The notes beneath the pieces were generated by a model that searched no databases, was not told where the DNA came from, and saw nothing but the letters and a program-made list of their open reading frames with translations. A stretch of DNA of 8,227 nucleotides from an uncultured Verrucomicrobiota bacterium (lineage in GTDB: Bacteria; Verrucomicrobiota; Verrucomicrobiia; Limisphaerales; UBA9464), in NCBI GenBank assembly GCA_903864375.1, contig CAIPFS010000160.1, positions 1-8,227 of the forward strand, in the 5' to 3' direction. This document shows, piece after piece, positions 6,737-8,227 of the stretch. Both the position numbers and the translations under genes were made by a program. Within the stretch, counting starts at the first letter, position 1. Each line of letters starts with the position of its first letter.

Positions 6737-7387
6737 TTAGCTGATTGTCGAGTATTTCCGTGCGTAAACCTCCAGGAGGAATTCGCATGCTTCCACATGC
6801 CGTCGGGCCTCGGCGATATCCCTGCCCCACGTGTACAGGCCATGACCGGACATGAGGAAGCCGTGGCGCAAGTCCAGGTCACCGGCCCGGAGTCGCACTT
6901 CCAACTGGCGGGCGAGGGCATCGATGTCCTGAGTGTTGGGAACAATGGCAATGCGGACTTTATCCTCATGGGTGGTGATGCCCGCGAAGGCCTTGATCAT
7001 TTCATAGCCCGCCAGTTCGAGAACCCCGGCCGACGCATGACGTTCAGAAAGGACCGTGGCCCAGACCGAGTGGGTGTGCAGGACCGAGCCGGCGCCGACG
7101 ATCCGGGCGAGAACGGTGTGCAGGCGGGTTTCTGCGGAGGGTTTGGGCTGGGAATCGTCAAGACGTCGTCCCTCTTCATCGACAATCACGAATTGGCCCG
7201 CAGTCAGGCGTCCCTTGTCAAATCCGCTGCCGGTCAGGAGCAGTCGCAAGGGTTCGCGGTTCACCACTGCGCTGTAGTTGCTGCTGGTGGCGAGGGACCA
7301 ACCGCGGTTGTAAAATTCCCTGCCGGTGGCCATTAGCTCCGACGTCAGTTCGGGATAGTCGTTGGGATGGGGCGAAGCGATGCTCAT
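6737..7387 (-). CDS. mtnB: Methylthioribulose-1-phosphate dehydratase (class II aldolase fold)
   Basis: MtnB dehydrates 5-methylthioribulose-1-phosphate to 2,3-diketo-5-methylthiopentyl-1-phosphate, the step between MtnA and MtnC. It has the class II aldolase/adducin fold with a catalytic Zn. From the ATG at 7387 it is 216 residues. The N-terminus carries FYNRGWSLATSSNYS, followed by LTGSGFDKG near 52-59. SVLHTHSVWATVLS holds zinc ligands H104 and H106, GYEM holds probable acid/base E129, and SGHGLYTWG supplies the third His (H182). The frame extends to a TTG at 7423, but the 12 extra residues look unlike the family and would overlap a candidate promoter, so the ATG is preferred. It heads the minus-strand group mtnB-mtnD-mtnC. 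There is no Shine-Dalgarno just upstream, in keeping with a possibly leaderless message. Confidence 0.94.
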   Translation of the reverse strand: MSIASPHPNDYPELTSELMATGREFYNRGWSLATSSNYSAVVNREPLRLLLTGSGFDKGRLTAGQFVIVDEEGRRLDDSQPKPSAETRLHTVLARIVGAGSVLHTHSVWATVLSERHASAGVLELAGYEMIKAFAGITTHEDKVRIAIVPNTQDIDALARQLEVRLRAGDLDLRHGFLMSGHGLYTWGRDIAEARRHVEACEFLLEVYARKYSTIS

Positions 7388-7395
7388 GGACAGCG

Positions 7396-7423
7396 AGTAT
7401 GTGTGGTTCTGTGGGGGAGGCAA
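7396..7423 (-). promoter_or_regulatory. Candidate sigma-70-type promoter for mtnBDC
   Basis: Read on the minus strand, TTGCCT (7423-7418) and CATACT (7401-7396) are separated by 16 bp; each matches the housekeeping consensus at four of six positions. Only 8 bp separate the -10 element from the mtnB ATG, so transcription would start at or within a couple of bases of the start codon, giving a leaderless mRNA. This is a visual match in a GC-rich sequence and is tentative. Confidence 0.33.
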
Positions 7424-7603
7424 CCCGGAGGGAAGGCAGTGAATTCGTGGCCTTCATTTACTTGTTGCCCGGGAGGCCGCCCTTTGCGACTATTCCCGTC
7501 CTTCGTCGCTCAGGCGGCAGGGATAACGGCCTGGAAAGGTCCATCCGCGAGGGCGGGTGGCGGCCACAACAACACTGAATGAAATCCGGATCTTCCGCCG
7601 GAT

Positions 7604-7634
7604 GGTCTCCGGAGCTTTCTTTCCGGGAGGGACC
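7604..7634 (+). promoter_or_regulatory. Candidate hairpin in the rpsB mRNA leader
   Basis: GGTCTCCGG (7604-7612) can pair with CCGGGAGGGACC (7623-7634), giving a 9-bp stem with small bulges and a loop of about 10 nt. It ends 23 nt before the rpsB GTG. A competing small hairpin CCGGA-TGGTC-TCCGG sits at 7598-7612, so the two structures are mutually exclusive. In other bacteria rpsB leaders carry S2-responsive structures. Whether this is such an element is unknown, and no match to a named family is claimed. Confidence 0.3.
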
Positions 7635-7657
7635 GAAACCAAGGGAAGTGTCATCAC

Positions 7658-8227
7658 GTGATTAGCGTAGGAATCAAGGAATTGTTGGAAGCAGGTTGCC
7701 ATTTTGGGCATCAAACGCGGCGTTGGAATCCGAAGATGAAGCCGTTCATTTTCGAGGCCCGCAATGGCATTCATGTCATTGATCTGAGCAAAACGCTGCC
7801 GCAACTGGAAAAGGCGTGTGAATTTCTGGCAGGCGTTGTCGGCAAGGGCGGAAATGTCCTTTTCGTCGGCACCAAGAAGCAGGCTCAGGAAGCCGTCAAG
7901 GAAGCCGCCGCTTCCTGTTCCCAGCCCTATGTGGTGGGCCGCTGGCTGGGCGGTACGCTGACCAACCTGAAGACGGTCAAGCGCTCCATGAAGCGTATGC
8001 GTGACATTGAACGGATGGATGCGGATGGCAGCATCAACGTTTATGTGAAGCAGGAGCAGTCGATGCTCCGGCGCGAGCAGCAGCGGCTCTGCAAGAATTT
8101 GGATGGTCTCCGGACGATTGAGTCCCAGCCGGATGTGATGTTTGTGGTCGACATCAAGCGGGAACACAACGCCGTGGCGGAAGCCCGTCGGTTGAAGATT
8201 CCGTTGGTGGCGATTGTGGACACCAAC
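7658..8227 (+). CDS. rpsB: 30S ribosomal protein S2, 3' end cut off
   Basis: S2 binds late on the small-subunit body and helps recruit S1 and mRNA. The first 190 residues are visible. ISVGIKELLEAGCHFGHQTR at the N-terminus, WNPKMKPFIF, NGIHVIDLSKT, NVLFVGTKKQAQ and VVGRWLGGTLTN are diagnostic S2 signatures, followed by DVMFVVDIKREHNAVAEA and LVAIVDTN at the window edge. The start is the GTG at 7658: no ATG occurs in frame just upstream, the protein would begin at the usual distance before the EAG-HFGHQT motif, and an AAGGGA (7641-7646) about 11 nt upstream can serve as ribosome binding site. In most bacteria tsf follows rpsB, which would be beyond this window. It is divergent from mtnB and unrelated in function. 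Confidence 0.96.
   Translation, partial: MISVGIKELLEAGCHFGHQTRRWNPKMKPFIFEARNGIHVIDLSKTLPQLEKACEFLAGVVGKGGNVLFVGTKKQAQEAVKEAAASCSQPYVVGRWLGGTLTNLKTVKRSMKRMRDIERMDADGSINVYVKQEQSMLRREQQRLCKNLDGLRTIESQPDVMFVVDIKREHNAVAEARRLKIPLVAIVDTN

Larger units (their letters stand above)
7388..7657. other. Divergent intergenic region between mtnB and rpsB
   Basis: This is the only sizeable gene-free stretch (270 bp). It must hold the promoters for the mtnBDC group (leftward) and rpsB (rightward). I see a plausible leftward promoter next to mtnB and a hairpin-forming CCGG-rich stretch before rpsB. No convincing -35/-10 pair for rpsB, no tRNA and no recognisable SAM riboswitch are evident. Confidence 0.7.

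Noticed and set aside
7388..7423. Upstream TTG start for mtnB (12 extra residues)
   Set aside because: The extra residues do not look like the family N-terminus, and the ATG at 7387 gives the expected length.
7424..7600. Promoter for rpsB (TTGCCC at 7465, or GATAAC at 7522 as a -10)
   Set aside because: Neither candidate has a partner element at acceptable spacing, so no promoter is annotated.

Overview
This window is chromosomal, GC-rich and gene-dense. It carries almost the whole lower half of the methionine salvage pathway, flanked by a sulfate-type ABC transporter ATPase and the start of rpsB (ribosomal protein S2). The bacterial lineage cannot be fixed from the sequence alone. The S2 wording, the scarcity of clear Shine-Dalgarno sites and the gene mix would suit Verrucomicrobiota or a neighbouring phylum, but that is an inference.

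Layout. On the plus strand (1-3359) lie the 3' part of a cysA-like ATPase gene, a class I aminotransferase gene and mtnA, separated by only 16 and 7 bp, so probably one transcript. On the minus strand (7387 down to 3398) lie mtnB, mtnD and mtnC, with mtnD and mtnC overlapping at an ATGA. They are followed by a gene for a small membrane protein, a broken 3' fragment of mtnC, and a second copy of the membrane-protein gene. The two blocks converge at about 3360-3397. At 7388-7657 is a 270-bp divergent intergenic region, and rpsB runs off the right edge on the plus strand.

How the genes work together. MtnA isomerises 5-methylthioribose-1-phosphate to methylthioribulose-1-phosphate. MtnB dehydrates that product. 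MtnC, a HAD enolase-phosphatase, enolises and dephosphorylates it to the acireductone. MtnD oxidises the acireductone to 2-keto-4-methylthiobutyrate. The aminotransferase is well placed to make methionine from that keto acid (MtnE role). The upstream enzymes that make MTR-1-P (MtnP, or MtnN plus MtnK) are not in the window. The neighbouring CysA-like ATPase suggests a wider sulfur-acquisition theme.

The most unusual feature is a head-to-tail direct repeat of about 1.15 kb. Each unit holds the 3' third of mtnC plus the downstream membrane-protein gene. This leaves one intact mtnC, one mtnC remnant whose reading frame is still open but which lacks the N-terminal catalytic motifs, and two divergent paralogues of a protein resembling the uncharacterised TIGR04222 family. 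The similarity between units is patchy: nearly identical at some stretches, including silent positions, and clearly diverged at others.
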